Below are positions 9,067 to 17,390 of a DNA stretch of 21,627 nt, one piece after another. The DNA is from an uncultured Clostridia bacterium (GTDB lineage: Bacteria > Bacillota > Clostridia > Peptostreptococcales > Anaerovoracaceae). Under the pieces are notes generated by a model that worked only from the letters and a program-made list of their open reading frames with translations, did not search any database and was not told where the DNA came from. The DNA lies in NCBI GenBank assembly GCA_934247125.1, contig CAKQIZ010000024.1, positions 1 through 21,627 on the forward strand, in the 5' to 3' direction. The translations under genes and the position numbers were made by a program. Each line of letters starts with the position of its first letter. The stretch's first letter is position 1.

Positions 9067-10913
9067 CGTTTTACTATCCGGGCGGCAGCCGTCCGGCGCT
9101 GAACGATATAAATCTTAAAATAGAAAGAGGAAGCTATGTGACGGTATGCGGCAGGAGCGGAAGCGGTAAGACTACACTGCTGAGACATCTGAAAAGCGTA
9201 CTGGCTCCTCATGGAAAAAAGACCGGAGAGATATTTTTCGGCGGGCGGCCGCTGGAGAAAGCCGGACTCAGAGAGCAGTCGTCGATGATCGGCTATGTCA
9301 TGCAGGATCCCGAAGATCAGGTGGTCACAGACAAGGTCTGGCACGAGCTTGCTTTCGGGCTTGAAAGCCTTGGTGTCGATCAGAAGACGATGCGTCTTCG
9401 TGTCGCGGAAATGGCAAGTTACTTCGGGATACAGGACTGGTTCCACAAAGATGTGGCGGAGCTCTCCGGCGGGCAGAAGCAGCTGCTGAACCTGGCGTCG
9501 GTAATGGCGATGCAGCCGGAAGTGCTCATACTGGACGAGCCGACGAGCCAGCTCGATCCGATAGCGGCGGCGGATTTTCTGAATACAGTCAGGAAGATCA
9601 ACCTGGAGCTCGGAACGACCGTGATCATCACTGAGCACAGGCTGGAGGACATACTGCACGCATCTGACATGGTGGTCGTTATGCAAAACGGCAGGATCGC
9701 GGCATGCGGAGGTCCGGGGGAGGTCGGGCAGCAGATGTATGAGCAGGGCAGCGAGATGTTCACAGCGATGCCGGCTCCGATGCAGATATATTTCGGCGTT
9801 CGAGCCGATGCAGCAGGATCCGGTCCGGCAGAGCCGGAGCGGCATGCTTTATCCGGCGGAACTGTGGATGCAGGCGGCCGTAAGTGCCCTTTGACCGTAA
9901 GGGAAGGCAGGACGTGGCTCAGCCGTGAGTTCGAGGGCAGAGAGATAAAGGTCAGATCGCTGGCTGAAGCTGCAGGAAAGCGAGGTGCGAACGGGCAGAC
10001 AGCTGCAGCGCGGCGCGGAGTGCCCGGGCAGATGGCTGCAGGCATGGCCGGCCAGGTGTCTGTGAGTGCGGCCGGAGCAGACGGCGAGACTGTGATTCGC
10101 CAGAGACATGAGACTTCAAAACCTGCGATTGAAATAAAGGAAGCATGGTTCAGATATGAAAAAAACTCACCGGACGTGCTGAGAGGATTTTCCCTTGAAG
10201 TGCCGCGAAACGAGCTCTTTGCGATAGCAGGCGGCAACGGCACAGGCAAATCCACGGCGCTGAAGACGATATGCGGCATATGCAGGCCGTACAGAGGCAA
10301 AGTCATTATAGACGGGAAACGCCTCGAAAAATACAGTAGCGGTGAGCTTTTCCACGGAAAACTGGCGATGCTTCCTCAGGATCCAAAGAGCCTGTTCGTC
10401 AAAAAGACAGTGAGAGAAGAACTGGAAGAGATGCTGCCGGGCAGTTCACAGGCGGACGCTCGCAGCGGAAAAGACGCCGCGATAGCCGAAACGGCGCAGC
10501 TTTGCGATATAGAAGATCTGCTGGACAGTCATCCGTACGATCTCTCGGGAGGAGAACAGCAGCGATCGGCACTGTCCAAGGTGCTGCTTACAAGACCTGA
10601 GATACTGCTGCTCGACGAGCCGACAAAAGGAATGGACTGTTTTTTCAAGATAAAGTTCGCAGGGATACTCGGGGAGCTCAAAAAACACGGCGTGACGATA
10701 GTGATGGTGTCGCACGATGTGGAGTTCTGCGCCAGGTATGCTGATACCGTGAGCATGATGTTCGACGGCAGCATCATCACGACGAATACTCCGGACAGAT
10801 TTTTCTCGCAGAACAGCTTTTACACGACGGCAGCCAACAGGATGAGCCGCCATATATTCGACGATGCTATTACAGATGAGGATGTGATCAGATTATGTCA
10901 GCTGAACAGATAA
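9039..10913 (+). CDS. fused double ECF ATPase (EcfA1-EcfA2 in one chain), 624 aa
   Basis: Two complete ABC ATPase domains are joined. The first has Walker A GRSGSGKT (38-45), Q-loop MQDPEDQ, signature LSGGQ (142-146), Walker B VLILDEP (162-168) and switch His in ITEHRL. The second has Walker A GGNGTGKS (398-405), Q-loop LPQDPKS, signature LSGGE (502-506), Walker B ILLLDEP (522-528) and VSHD. Between them, about residues 245-365 are a Gly/Ala/Arg-rich stretch of low complexity. GGAGGAG (9028-9034) supports the start. It overlaps the T gene before it by 28 bases and the S gene after it by 19. It would power substrate uptake by the ECF complex. The layout matches the duplicated ATPase called CbrU in predicted cobalamin transporters. 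All catalytic motifs are intact in both halves. Confidence 0.92.
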   Translation: MAHFEIKDLTFYYPGGSRPALNDINLKIERGSYVTVCGRSGSGKTTLLRHLKSVLAPHGKKTGEIFFGGRPLEKAGLREQSSMIGYVMQDPEDQVVTDKVWHELAFGLESLGVDQKTMRLRVAEMASYFGIQDWFHKDVAELSGGQKQLLNLASVMAMQPEVLILDEPTSQLDPIAAADFLNTVRKINLELGTTVIITEHRLEDILHASDMVVVMQNGRIAACGGPGEVGQQMYEQGSEMFTAMPAPMQIYFGVRADAAGSGPAEPERHALSGGTVDAGGRKCPLTVREGRTWLSREFEGREIKVRSLAEAAGKRGANGQTAAARRGVPGQMAAGMAGQVSVSAAGADGETVIRQRHETSKPAIEIKEAWFRYEKNSPDVLRGFSLEVPRNELFAIAGGNGTGKSTALKTICGICRPYRGKVIIDGKRLEKYSSGELFHGKLAMLPQDPKSLFVKKTVREELEEMLPGSSQADARSGKDAAIAETAQLCDIEDLLDSHPYDLSGGEQQRSALSKVLLTRPEILLLDEPTKGMDCFFKIKFAGILGELKKHGVTIVMVSHDVEFCARYADTVSMMFDGSIITTNTPDRFFSQNSFYTTAANRMSRHIFDDAITDEDVIRLCQLNR

Positions 10914-11665
10914 AGAAAACAGGTGTGCACGCGGAAGACGGAACGGGCAGCCGCAGCCGAGGAAAAGCGGCGGCAGGGCTGCTGACGGTTCTCGTGCTGA
11001 TACCGGCAGCGATGTTTGCAGCGCCGCACTTAGGCGGCAGAGGATATTATATAGCAGGCGTGCTGATCATACTTCTTTCGATGGTACCGTTTTTCGCACA
11101 GTTCGAAAGGCGCAGACCGGAGGCGCGCGAGATGGTGATGATCGCAGTTATGTGCGGTATCGCAGTCGCTTCGAGGGCGGCATTCATCATGCTTCCGCAG
11201 GTCAAGCCTGTTATCGGCATGATAATCATAGCCGGCATGGCATTCGGACCGGGCGGAGGGTTCCTGACAGGCTCGCTCACTGCATTTGTCAGCAATTTTA
11301 TTTTCGGGCAGGGGCTGTGGACTCCGTGGCAGATGTTCGCATACGGGATCGCCGGATCCATCGCCGGGCTGCTTGCGCGCAGGGGGATAATAAGCGCGGA
11401 AAAGAAACTGGCGGTCACGATATTCAGCGGGCTGCTGATAATGCTCGTGACGGGACCGCTGCTGGATCTGTGCACGGTTTTCACGATGAGCAGCAGTATC
11501 GATGCTTCATCGGTGATGCCCGTTATGGCAGCGGGAGTTCCATTCAATGCAGTGCTTGCGGTATCGACTATGGCAACCGTGTTTATCCTTTGCAGGCCGA
11601 TGCTGGAAAAGCTCGACCGCATAAAGAAAAAATACGGGATAATGGAGGCAGATGAGGTCTTATGA
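10895..11665 (+). CDS. ECF transporter S component, probably cobalamin/corrinoid-specific, 256 aa
   Basis: This is the substrate-binding membrane subunit of the ECF importer. The protein has a charged N-terminus of about 25 residues followed by seven or so hydrophobic segments. It has the S-component pattern of a glycine-rich loop (GMAFGPGGGFLTGSL, near residues 113-127) followed by GQGLWTPWQMFAYG. It is longer than typical ~180-200-residue S components, with extra hydrophobic sequence at the N-terminus. The start codon lies inside the end of the ATPase gene (19-base overlap), and its stop overlaps the next start as ATGA. Substrate is inferred from the B12 riboswitch and the DUF4430 partners; it corresponds to CbrT in the CbrTUV scheme. 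Other S components bind other vitamins or queuosine precursors, so cobalamin is likely but not proven from sequence alone. Confidence 0.8.
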   Translation: MSAEQIKKTGVHAEDGTGSRSRGKAAAGLLTVLVLIPAAMFAAPHLGGRGYYIAGVLIILLSMVPFFAQFERRRPEAREMVMIAVMCGIAVASRAAFIMLPQVKPVIGMIIIAGMAFGPGGGFLTGSLTAFVSNFIFGQGLWTPWQMFAYGIAGSIAGLLARRGIISAEKKLAVTIFSGLLIMLVTGPLLDLCTVFTMSSSIDASSVMPVMAAGVPFNAVLAVSTMATVFILCRPMLEKLDRIKKKYGIMEADEVL

Positions 11666-12558
11666 GGTTCGACAGCTATCACCCGGCGATAAATCTCATA
11701 TATTTTACGGGCGCGATCGTATCGGCAGCGCTGTTCGATCACCCCGTTTTTGTCGCGATCGCATATGTGTCTGCATTCATGTATTCTGTGAAGCTGAGAG
11801 GCATCAGGGGGCTTGTGCCGGATCTGTGCCTGATACCGCTGATACTGGGATACACGTGGCTGTATTCGTATTACAATCACTTCGGAGTGACATATCTGGG
11901 AGAAAATCTCATAGGCAATCATATCACTCTCGAGGCGGCTGCGTATGGTCTGCAGACCGGCGTGTCGGCCGCAGCTGTGATAATGCTGGTGTCATGCCTG
12001 TTTGTGATATTCTCAGCTGACAAGGTCGTCTATCTTTTTGGCCGTATATCGCCTAAGCTGTCACTGTTCCTGTCTATCATACTGAGGTGTCTGCCGAGAC
12101 TCGTCAAGCAGGCCGGCAGAGTGGACGGAGCACAGGCAGGTATCGGAAAAGGGCGCAGACAGGGAACATTGTGTAAACGCGCAGCGAACTGCATGCGAAT
12201 GGTTTCCGTGCTCATCACATGGTTCACAGAGAGCATCGTGGAAAGTGCACAGTCCATGAAAAGCCGCGGTTACTCGCTGAAAGGCCGCACTGCGTTTTCC
12301 ATATACAGGTTCGACAACAGAGACAGGGGCTATGTCGTATTCACATTCCTGTGCATCACTCTGACGCTGATGGCAGTGATGCTGGATCAGACGCATATAT
12401 ATTACGACCCTCAGCTGATAATGAACCGCATAACGCCGGTGTCATATGTTTTTTATACTGCATATGCATGTTTCATGCTGTCGCCGATGCTGCTGCAGAT
12501 GTACGGTGAGCGGCGTTTCAGCAGGCAGAGACAATCTTGCAGTGCAAGCACTAGATAA
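11662..12558 (+). CDS. ECF transporter T component, second copy, 298 aa
   Basis: This is a paralogue of the T protein at 8146-9066, with the same opening (FDSYHPAINLIYF), the same AQSMKSRGYS coupling motif and the same RTAFSIYRF segment before the last membrane part. The first coupling helix is less typical (QAGRVDGAQAG where AxARG-like sequence is expected). The start overlaps the S gene stop as ATGA (11662-11665), indicating translational coupling. Two T proteins around one fused ATPase and one S protein is unusual, because most ECF modules use a single T. They may form alternative complexes or a heterodimeric scaffold. No convincing intrinsic terminator follows; a small CTTGC/GCAAG hairpin near 12536-12548 lacks a T tract. 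Confidence 0.85.
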   Translation: MRFDSYHPAINLIYFTGAIVSAALFDHPVFVAIAYVSAFMYSVKLRGIRGLVPDLCLIPLILGYTWLYSYYNHFGVTYLGENLIGNHITLEAAAYGLQTGVSAAAVIMLVSCLFVIFSADKVVYLFGRISPKLSLFLSIILRCLPRLVKQAGRVDGAQAGIGKGRRQGTLCKRAANCMRMVSVLITWFTESIVESAQSMKSRGYSLKGRTAFSIYRFDNRDRGYVVFTFLCITLTLMAVMLDQTHIYYDPQLIMNRITPVSYVFYTAYACFMLSPMLLQMYGERRFSRQRQSCSASTR

Positions 12559-12582
12559 TTCAGAAAATTGCATTTAATCTTG

Positions 12583-12611
12583 TTGTAATACTCCTTTTAC
12601 AATGCTATAAT
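12583..12611 (+). promoter_or_regulatory. extended -10 promoter of the EF-G-like gene
   Basis: TATAAT at 12606-12611 is a perfect -10 preceded by TGC, giving an extended -10. TTGTAA at 12583-12588 is a fair -35 with a 17-base spacer. It lies 41 bases before the start codon, showing that the EF-G-like gene is transcribed separately from the cobalamin operon. Confidence 0.75.
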
Positions 12612-12651
12612 AAAGGCATCTTTATAAAACTAATTAGGGAGGACTTATTTG

Positions 12652-14595
12652 ATGAAGGGCTATAAGAGTGAAAACATAAGAAACGTTGCACTTGTAGGAC
12701 ACGGCGGAAGCGGCAAGACAACATTCCTTGAAGCTGCGTTACTTGCAACAGGCGTTATCAGCAGACTTGGCAGAGTCGAAGACGGAAATACCGTTTCAGA
12801 CCACGACAAAATGGAAATCGAAAAAGGTTATTCTATCAGTACTTCTATCGTACCTGTAGAGTACAATAACGTAAAGATCAATTTTGTCGACACTCCGGGA
12901 TTCTTCGATTTTGTCGGTGAAGTAAATTCGGCATTGAGAGCAGTAGAAGCAGCAGCAATTCTGGTAGATGCTTCAGCAGGTATTCAGGTTGGAACAGAAA
13001 AAGCCTGGAATTCATGCAAAGAATTCGGTATTCCAAAGTTCTTCTTGATCAATAAGACCGATAAGGATAATGTTGACATTGACAAGGTAATAGCAGATCT
13101 TAAAGATAAATTCGGCACATCCGTAGTCACTCTTGACGACAGAGAGGCGATGAACGAAGCGATCGCAGAGACTGACGAAGTTCTGATGGAGAAATTCTTC
13201 TCAGGTGAAGAGTTCACTGACGAAGAGTTCAATCATGGACTTTCACACGGTATCGGATCGGGGGACATCGTGCCTGTTCTGGCATGCTCGTCGATAAAGG
13301 GTGACGGGATAACAGAAGTACTTGATGATTTCATAAAGTTCGTGCCGACACCTGCAGAGCATGAGGATTACGATGCGAAGAACGATTCTGACGAAGATAT
13401 CAAGGTCAAGGTGGATCCGGCCGGAAAGCCTGCAGCATTCGTGTTCAAGACGATCGCAGACCCGTTCCTCGGCAAGATCTCGCTGGCGAAGGTGATTTCG
13501 GGGACATTGAAATCCGGTCAGGAAATATACAATGCAAGAGCACAGAAATCGGAAAAACTCGGTTCGATGTTCTTCATGAGAGGAAAGAACCAGGTGGAAG
13601 CGCCGGTAGTTGAAGCCGGAGATATCGTGGCTATCGCAAAACTGCAGTTCACGAAGACAGGCGACACTCTCTGTGAAAAGGCAAACATCGTGAAATTCCC
13701 GCCTGTTAAATTCCCTGCTCCTGCGCTTTACATAGCGATAGAGCCTAAGGACAAGGGCGACGACGAAAAAGTCGGAACAGGTCTGCATAAGCTTATGGAA
13801 GAAGATCCGTCATTCGTACTCGAAAGAAACATTGAGACACATCAGTCGCTTCTTGGCGGGCAGGGCGAGATCCAGCTCAGCATCGTTACAGCCAAGCTCA
13901 AAGACAAGTTCGGAGTGGATGTGGTGACAGTGCCTCAGAAGATCGCGTACAGAGAAACCATCAAGGGCAATTCGGATGTACAGGGCAAGCACAAGAAGCA
14001 GTCCGGAGGCGCAGGCCAGTACGGTGACGTTCATATCAGATTCTCACCTGCACAGGAAGAATTCGAGTTCTCGGAAGAACTGTTCGGCGGTTCGATCCCT
14101 AAGAACTACGTTCCTGCTGTAGAAAAGGGACTCAGAGAGTCTATGGAAAAGGGTCCTCTCGCGGGCTGCAAGGTAGTCAACATCAAGGCAGTACTGTATG
14201 ACGGTTCATATCACGATGTTGACTCGAACGAAATGGCGTTCAAGATCGCAGCTTCGCTCGCATTCAAGAAGGGTATCGCAGAGGCCAAGCCTTGTCTGCT
14301 CGAGCCTGTTATGAAGCTCGAGATCATCGTTCCTGACGATCACATGGGTGACGTTATGGGCGACATGAACAAGAGAAGGGGCAAGATCCTCGGTATGGAG
14401 CCGGTTGCAGGCGGCGGACAGAAGCTGATCGCGGAAGCACCGCAGGCAGAGCTGTTCGACTACGCCATCGTGCTCAGATCGATGACTCAGGCAAGAGGAA
14501 GCTTCACTATGGCATTCGAAAGGTATGAAGAAGTACCTGCTCAGATCGCACAGAAGATCATAGCAGATCACCAGGCAAAACAGGAAAGCAAATAG
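12652..14595 (+). CDS. EF-G-like translational GTPase (EF-G-2 type), 647 aa
   Basis: ATG at 12652 lies eight bases after AGGGAGGA (12636-12643); a TTG three bases earlier is in frame but less likely. The G domain has P-loop GHGGSGKT (16-23), DTPGFFDFVGE and NKTD (134-137). Later come the EF-G domains II-V with HKKQSGGAGQYGDV and GDVMGDMNKRRGKI. GHGGSGKT instead of AHIDAGKT marks the EF-G-like paralogue family (as in Thermus EF-G-2), not the canonical elongation factor. These bind ribosomes, but their cellular role is not settled. After the NKTD strand, the chain passes from KFGTSVV almost directly to EAIAETDEVLMEKFF. About 40 residues usually forming the G' insertion are missing, which explains the short length against ~690. 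The reading frame is intact. It has its own promoter and terminator. Confidence 0.88.
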   Translation: MKGYKSENIRNVALVGHGGSGKTTFLEAALLATGVISRLGRVEDGNTVSDHDKMEIEKGYSISTSIVPVEYNNVKINFVDTPGFFDFVGEVNSALRAVEAAAILVDASAGIQVGTEKAWNSCKEFGIPKFFLINKTDKDNVDIDKVIADLKDKFGTSVVTLDDREAMNEAIAETDEVLMEKFFSGEEFTDEEFNHGLSHGIGSGDIVPVLACSSIKGDGITEVLDDFIKFVPTPAEHEDYDAKNDSDEDIKVKVDPAGKPAAFVFKTIADPFLGKISLAKVISGTLKSGQEIYNARAQKSEKLGSMFFMRGKNQVEAPVVEAGDIVAIAKLQFTKTGDTLCEKANIVKFPPVKFPAPALYIAIEPKDKGDDEKVGTGLHKLMEEDPSFVLERNIETHQSLLGGQGEIQLSIVTAKLKDKFGVDVVTVPQKIAYRETIKGNSDVQGKHKKQSGGAGQYGDVHIRFSPAQEEFEFSEELFGGSIPKNYVPAVEKGLRESMEKGPLAGCKVVNIKAVLYDGSYHDVDSNEMAFKIAASLAFKKGIAEAKPCLLEPVMKLEIIVPDDHMGDVMGDMNKRRGKILGMEPVAGGGQKLIAEAPQAELFDYAIVLRSMTQARGSFTMAFERYEEVPAQIAQKIIADHQAKQESK

Positions 14596-14631
14596 TTTTC
14601 TTAACATAACATATAACATAATCAAACCCGG

Positions 14632-14661
14632 AAGGCTGTCTCGCGAGAGACAGCCTTTCTG
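14632..14661 (+). terminator. intrinsic terminator after the EF-G-like gene
   Basis: AAGGCTGTCT (14632-14641) pairs fully with AGACAGCCTT (14648-14657) around a CGCGAG loop, followed by TCTGTGCTTT. It lies 37 bases after the stop codon. Confidence 0.85.
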
Positions 14662-14777
14662 TGCTTTATGCGTGGCCTGCGAGGGGAATTCGCGCTTTGT
14701 GGGATCCTGCGTTTTGTGAGGAACCTGAGGATGAACGGTGTTTTATTTTACAAAACAGTAAAAACGGCGCGATATTC

Positions 14778-14786
14778 TGCTATAAT
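14778..14786 (+). promoter_or_regulatory. extended -10 promoter of radA
   Basis: TGC followed by TATAAT (14781-14786) is a perfect extended -10 element. The 17-base -35 position reads GTAAAA, which is poor, so this promoter depends on the extended -10. It lies 35 bases before the radA start. Confidence 0.6.
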
Positions 14787-14821
14787 ACTGATTGAAAAAA
14801 GCTTTTTGAAGAGGTGCGGGT

Positions 14822-16354
14822 ATGGCTAAAAAGAACAAGACGGTTTTCGTGTGCCAGGAGTGCGGGTATGAGAGCCCTAAATGGCTGGGACAGTGCATCT
14901 GCGGTGCATGGAACACGATGGTGGAGGAAAAGGTAATAGATCTGAATATAGATGATAAAAGGCGCAGGAGTTCCGCGATGGCCGGTGCAGGCAGAAGTGC
15001 GGGCAGGAGCGGAGCGTCAGCATCGGGGCGAGCGTCAGGAGCGGGTCCGGGCGCGCTTTCCGGTGCAGGCTCAGCGGCGTTCGGCAGCATACCGCAGAGC
15101 GCGAGCAGAGCCGGCAGTCCTGTGAAGCTCAGGGAAGTGATCTCCGGTGAAAAAGGAAGGATAGATACAGGCATCGGCGAGCTCAACAGAGTCCTGGGCG
15201 GCGGTCTGGTGCCGGGATCTCTGACGCTGATCTCGGGAGAGCCGGGGATCGGTAAATCGACGATCATAATACAGGCGGCGGCACATATCGCATCGGGAAA
15301 AGGTCCGGTGCTTTACGTGTCGGGCGAGGAATCCGAGGAGCAGATCAAGATGCGCGCCGACAGAGTATGCGGCAGACTGCCCGAAGAGCTTTATATACTT
15401 GCGGAGACAAACATAGAGAGCATAAGCGAGACGTGTGTGCAGCTGGATCCGCAGTTCCTGATAATAGACTCGATCCAGACGATGTACAGTTACGAGCTGG
15501 ATTCGGCGCCGGGCAGCGTTTCACAGGTGAGAGCATGCGGCAACGAACTGATGCGCATCGGAAAAGTCTACAACATCCCGGTGTTTATCGTCGCGCACGT
15601 GACAAAAAGCGGAGATCTGGCTGGTCCGAGGATCGTTGAGCACATGGTCGACTGTGTTCTCAGTTTCACAGGAGAACGGAGCCACGAGATGCGTATCCTC
15701 AGAGCTCAGAAGAACCGATTCGGTACGACTAGCGAGATAGGAGCATTCGAGATGGCGGAACAGGGACTGATAGAGATCGAAAACCTGTCGGGGACACTTC
15801 TCGAGGAGATAGAGAAGGAGAGCGAAGGTGCGGTCGTGACGGCAGTTTATGAGGGGACAAGACCTCTGGTGCTTGAAGTGCAGGCGCTCACATCACCGAC
15901 GAATATAGGGTTTGCAAGGCGTACATCGATCGGTGTGGAAAACTCGCGTCTCAACATGATCCTGGCGGTCCTCGAGAAGAAAATGGGGCTGTCGCTGATA
16001 AATCAGGACGTCTATGTGAATATCGTAGGAGGTATCAGGCCGGAGGGAACGTATACGGATCTGGCGGTGGCTCTCGCAGTCTATTCCTCATACAAGGGAA
16101 AGGCACTGGGCAGCAGGACCGTAGCTCTCGGAGAGATAGGTCTCACCGGAGATCTGAGAGCAGTGCAGAACAGTGAAAAGATAATCAGGGAGGCGGGAAA
16201 GCTCGGTTTTGAGAGGATCGTGCTTCCTGTGAAAAACGCACAGCGTCTCAGGAAGGCTGTTTCAGAGATCAATGCCCGCCGTGATGAGAGCGGAGCAGGC
16301 AGACTGCAGCTCATAGGGATAAAAAACATATCGGAGATACAGAAGCTGTTTTAG
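14822..16354 (+). CDS. radA: DNA repair protein RadA (branch-migration ATPase), 510 aa
   Basis: RadA (Sms) is a RecA-like, DnaB-like motor that extends recombination intermediates in DNA repair. It starts with a zinc ribbon (C11-x2-C14 ... C25-x-C27), followed by a Gly/Ser/Ala/Arg-rich linker at about residues 45-100. The RecA-like core has Walker A GEPGIGKST (139-147), Walker B FLIIDSIQT and the RadA-specific KNRFG motif (297-301). The C-terminus is the Lon-like domain, with GGIRPEGTYTDLAVALA. The second half of the zinc ribbon reads C-I-C where the family normally has C-P-G-C, and the linker makes the protein about 55 residues longer than the usual ~455. A weak GAGG site lies upstream of the start. 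Identity is secure. Confidence 0.95.
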   Translation: MAKKNKTVFVCQECGYESPKWLGQCICGAWNTMVEEKVIDLNIDDKRRRSSAMAGAGRSAGRSGASASGRASGAGPGALSGAGSAAFGSIPQSASRAGSPVKLREVISGEKGRIDTGIGELNRVLGGGLVPGSLTLISGEPGIGKSTIIIQAAAHIASGKGPVLYVSGEESEEQIKMRADRVCGRLPEELYILAETNIESISETCVQLDPQFLIIDSIQTMYSYELDSAPGSVSQVRACGNELMRIGKVYNIPVFIVAHVTKSGDLAGPRIVEHMVDCVLSFTGERSHEMRILRAQKNRFGTTSEIGAFEMAEQGLIEIENLSGTLLEEIEKESEGAVVTAVYEGTRPLVLEVQALTSPTNIGFARRTSIGVENSRLNMILAVLEKKMGLSLINQDVYVNIVGGIRPEGTYTDLAVALAVYSSYKGKALGSRTVALGEIGLTGDLRAVQNSEKIIREAGKLGFERIVLPVKNAQRLRKAVSEINARRDESGAGRLQLIGIKNISEIQKLF

Positions 16355-16369
16355 AGTTTTAACAAGGAA

Positions 16370-16420
16370 AAAAGAGCGATATCCGGCAGTTCAGTGATGC
16401 TGCGCGGGTATCGCTCTTTT
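16370..16420. terminator. bidirectional terminator between radA and the LysR gene
   Basis: AAAAGAGCGATA (16370-16381) pairs perfectly over 12 bases with TATCGCTCTTTT (16409-16420). Reading plus, the arm ends in TTTT after radA. Reading minus, it ends in TTTTTTCC after the convergent lysR-type gene, so it can serve both transcripts. Confidence 0.85.
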
Positions 16421-16466
16421 GCATGGTGCATTCGGCGGTCAGTGCGCCCGGCGGGCAGACTTGTGA

Positions 16467-17336
16467 TCATATCTCCAGTCGGGTTATATATGCAATGAAT
16501 GACTTAATTGCGGAAGATACATAAGTGTTTTTCTGCCAGAATACATGTACGTGAGCCGGGATCGTTCGTTCCAGCGGGATGCAGCATATATCAGGGTCGT
16601 TTGTGAATATATCCCTGTAGATTATAGTAGCGGCATGATCGTTACGGAGCATGTAGTGTATAGTTGACATCTGGCTGGAATGCATGATTATATTCAGATC
16701 TATATCTTCGAATGTGGACAGCACGGCACTGTTGTGGTATGAGCCTTTGGAAATGATGACCATGGGAAGTCCGGAAAGCATGTCGGCTTTTATCACTTTT
16801 TCCTTTGCGAGACGGTGATTCCTGTTTACGGCTAGCTGCAGCTCAGTGCTGAATATTTCCTTTGAATCACAGCTTGTGTAGGAAGTCTCGTTTTTTATGC
16901 CCAGAAGCAGATCCAGCTCTGCATTGCGGAGCATCGATACTCCGTTGATCGTTGCGATCTCGAAGATCTCAAGCTGTATGTCGGGATGCTCGTTGCTGAA
17001 TCCGGGGATGATCTTTTTGAAAAAGTATGTACCCATCACCGCAGGGACACCCAGTTTCAGGATGGTTTTTCTGTTCTTTGCAATGTCATGAGCTTTTTCG
17101 GAGTAGCTTGCCATCTCCTTGAGAAACTGCTGTGTTATTTCTTTGAATGCCTGCCCTTCATCCGTAAGGTACAGGCGGTTGTTGACGCGTGAGAACAGTT
17201 TATATCCGAGTTCATTTTCAAGTCCGTTTATTGCTGCGGTTATCGAAGGCTGCGATATGTGGCATATTTCAGATGCTTTCGTGATGCTTCCCTGTCGGCA
17301 GACTTCTTCAAAATAGTGCAGGTGGTTGATATTCAT
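16467..17336 (-). CDS. LysR-type transcriptional regulator, 289 aa
   Basis: The start at 17336 (MNINHLHYFEEVCRQGS) is the standard LysR beginning; the open frame extends 28 codons further upstream but that part has no family similarity. Only a weak GGGA lies before the ATG. Residues 1-60 form the winged helix-turn-helix (SITKASEICHISQPSITAAINGLENELGYKLF), followed by the linker helix and a two-lobe effector-binding domain from about residue 90. The gene is divergent from cat1-sucD, the usual arrangement in which a LysR protein controls the neighbouring genes in response to a pathway metabolite and represses its own promoter. The effector cannot be read from sequence; succinate, succinyl-CoA or a related metabolite is an inference. 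Confidence 0.9.
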   Translation of the reverse strand: MNINHLHYFEEVCRQGSITKASEICHISQPSITAAINGLENELGYKLFSRVNNRLYLTDEGQAFKEITQQFLKEMASYSEKAHDIAKNRKTILKLGVPAVMGTYFFKKIIPGFSNEHPDIQLEIFEIATINGVSMLRNAELDLLLGIKNETSYTSCDSKEIFSTELQLAVNRNHRLAKEKVIKADMLSGLPMVIISKGSYHNSAVLSTFEDIDLNIIMHSSQMSTIHYMLRNDHAATIIYRDIFTNDPDICCIPLERTIPAHVHVFWQKNTYVSSAIKSFIAYITRLEI

Positions 17337-17390
17337 AGTCCCGTATACACCCCATTTCCGGTATTTGTTTCTGATTTGATTTCCAGACTC

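Noticed and set aside
8937..9845. Long open frame (302 codons) on the minus strand
   Set aside because: It is antisense to the T component and fused ATPase genes, is rich in Arg/His/Cys without domain logic, and reflects the codon bias of the real genes.
9419..10306. 295-codon minus-strand frame
   Set aside because: Antisense to the first ATPase domain and linker, with no ribosome site or recognisable motif.
11047..11922. 291-codon minus-strand frame
   Set aside because: Antisense to the S and second T component genes, which have clear family motifs and coupled starts.
12536..12548. Hairpin CTTGC-AGT-GCAAG as terminator of the cobalamin operon
   Set aside because: It lies within the last codons of the T gene and no T tract follows, so it is not a convincing intrinsic terminator.
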